A program made the position numbers and the translations under genes. The notes under the pieces are model-generated. The model made no database searches. It saw only the letters and a program-made list of their open reading frames with translations, and was not told the origin of the DNA. Source: Meghimatium bilineatum (Eukaryota > Mollusca > Gastropoda > Stylommatophora > Philomycidae). From it: a stretch of DNA of 64,000 nucleotides. Shown here in pieces: positions 62,311 through 64,000 of this stretch. Every line of letters begins with the position of its first letter. The first letter of the stretch is position 1. The stretch spans positions 1,518,001-1,582,000 of the forward strand of contig CM067307.1 in NCBI GenBank assembly GCA_034231615.1, in the 5' to 3' direction.

Positions 62311-64000
62311 CCTACTCTTTATCATCCTACTCTTAATCATCCTACTCTTAATCATCCTACTCTTAATCATCCTACTCTTAATCATCCTACTCTTTATCAT
62401 CCTACTCTTAATCATCCTACTCTTGATAATCCCACTCTTAATAATCCTACTCTTAATAATCCTACACTTAATAATCATACTCTTTATCATCCTACTCTTA
62501 ATAATCCTACACTTAATAATCCTACTCTTAATCATCCTAATCTTAATAATCCTACTCTTAATAATCTTACTCTTCATAATAATACTCTTAATCATCCTAC
62601 TCTTAATCATCCTACTCTTAATAATCCTACTCTTAATAATCCTACACTTAATCATCCTACTCATAATAATCCTACTCTTTATCATCCTACTCTTTATCAT
62701 CCTACTCTTAATAATCCTACTCTTTATCATCCTACTCTGTAATAATCCTACTCTTAATAATCCTACTCTTAATCATCCTACTCATAATAATCCTACTCTT
62801 TATCATCCTACTCTTTATCATCCTACTCTTAATAATCCTACTCTTTATCATCCTACTCTTTATCACCCTACTCTTTATCATCCTACTCTTTATCATCCCA
62901 CTCTTTATCATACTACTCTTTATAATCCTACTCGTAGTCATCCTACTCATAATAATCCTACTCTTTATCAAATCCTACTCTTTATCATCCTCCTCTTAAT
63001 CATCCTACTCTTAATAATCCTACTCTTTATCACCCTACTCTTTATCATCCTACTATTTATCATCCCACTCTTTATCATCCTACTCTTCATAATCCTACTC
63101 TTAGTCATCGTACTCATAATAATCCTACTCTTTATCATCCTCATCTTAATCATCCTACTCTTAATAATCCTACTCTTTATCAGACAGCAAATTATCCTAG
63201 TACTCTTTATCAGACATCAGTTTAGCCTCCTACTCTTTATCATCCTACTCTTTATCATCCTACTCTTTATCATCCTACTCTTTATCAGACAACAGTTTCT
63301 CATCCTACTCTTATCAGACAAAAGTTTATCATCCTACTCTTTATCATCCTACTCTTTACCAGACAACAGTTTCTCATTCTACTCTTTATCAGACAACAGT
63401 TTCTCATTCTACTCTTTATCAGACACCAGTTTATCCTCCTACTCTTTATCATCCTACTCTTTATCATCCTACTCTTTATCATCCTACTCTTTAACATCCT
63501 ACTCTTTATCATCCTACTCTTTATCATCCTACTCTTAATAATCCTACTCTTTATCATCCTACTCTTTATCATCCTATTCTTTATCATCCTACTCTTTATC
63601 ATCCTACTCTTTATCGTCCTACTCTTTATCATCCTACACTTTATCAGACAACGGTTTATCCTACTACTCTTTATCATCCTACTCTTTATCATCCTACTCT
63701 TTATCATCCTACTCTTAATAAACCTACTCTTTATCATCTTACTCTTAATCATCCTACTCTTTAACATCCTACTCTTTATCATCCTACTCTTTATTATCCT
63801 ACTCTTTATCATCCTACTCTTTATCATCCTACACTTAATAATCCTACTCTTAATCATCCTATACTTTATCATCCTAATCTTTATCATCCTACTCTTTATC
63901 ATCCTACTCTTTATCAGACAACAGTTTATCCTCCTTCTCTTTACCAGACAACAGTTTATTATACTACTCTTTATCAGACAACAGTTTATCCTCCTAATCT
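62311..64000. repeat. 15-bp minisatellite array (right window edge)
   Basis: Same unit family and orientation as 1-1045 (CCTACTCTTTATCAT, CCTACTCTTAATAAT and CAGACAACAGTTTAT words). The first kilobase is rich in the AATAAT form and the last in the CAGACAACAG form. It continues beyond the window. Confidence 0.97.

Noticed and set aside
62423-63902. Open frames of 371 (+) and 200 (-) codons in the right-edge array
   Set aside because: A 15-bp unit keeps phase, so stop-free units give long frames on both strands. There is no non-repeat domain.

Overview
This is an animal genomic window. It has no bacterial-style gene packing, about a third of it (my hand-added spans, roughly 22 of 64 kb) is tandem repeats, and most of the rest is decayed mobile elements. 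Decayed fragments of endonuclease/RNase H-type LINEs, a hAT transposon, Tc1/mariner-like transposases and tRNA-derived SINEs, together with a small secreted C-type lectin split over short exons, point to a lophotrochozoan, most likely a mollusc. The species call is inference.

The one host gene I can support is on the + strand between about 35.69 and 57.96 kb. It encodes a secreted, single-domain C-type lectin of about 156 residues in six coding exons: 35693-35713, 37574-37613, 43564-43658, 50249-50342, 53766-53885 and 57858-57958. All five junctions agree in phase and have GT/AG ends. All six long-form CTLD cysteines and an EPN motif are present. The 468 coding bases are spread over 22 kb, so introns make up about 98% of the gene. 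No exon yields a long open frame, and the introns hold minisatellites and LINE debris.

Layout. 0-3.2 kb: minisatellites (15, 67, 44 and 23 bp units). 3.4-10.6 kb: RNase H-bearing LINE fragments on both strands, two Tc1-like transposase fragments and small SINE insertions. 10.6-17.1 kb: a three-level nest in which a minus-strand LINE is split by a 4.3-kb hAT element (12409-16722, with inverted termini and a target duplication), which is itself split by a second minus-strand LINE. 18.4-22.2 kb: a 3.8-kb array built from 7- and 8-bp words. 22.2-24.7 kb: RT/RNase H remnants. 24.8-35.1 kb: a series of minisatellites with LINE 3' ends and SINEs between them. 35.7-58 kb: the lectin gene, including 32, 31, 45/46 and 41-bp arrays and an inverted pair of RT fragments in its last intron. 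58.7-61.7 kb: two more copies of a zinc-finger-tailed LINE, one carrying a minisatellite grown out of its own coding sequence. 62.3-64 kb: the same 15-bp array that opens the window, in the same orientation.

No transposon copy looks intact; stops and frameshifts interrupt all of them. The long repetitive open frames are by-products of short repeat units lacking stops and are not annotated as proteins. The points most worth following up are the lectin gene, the splice-site-like motifs amplified inside two of its introns, the nested hAT/LINE block, and the minisatellites born inside LINE coding sequence.
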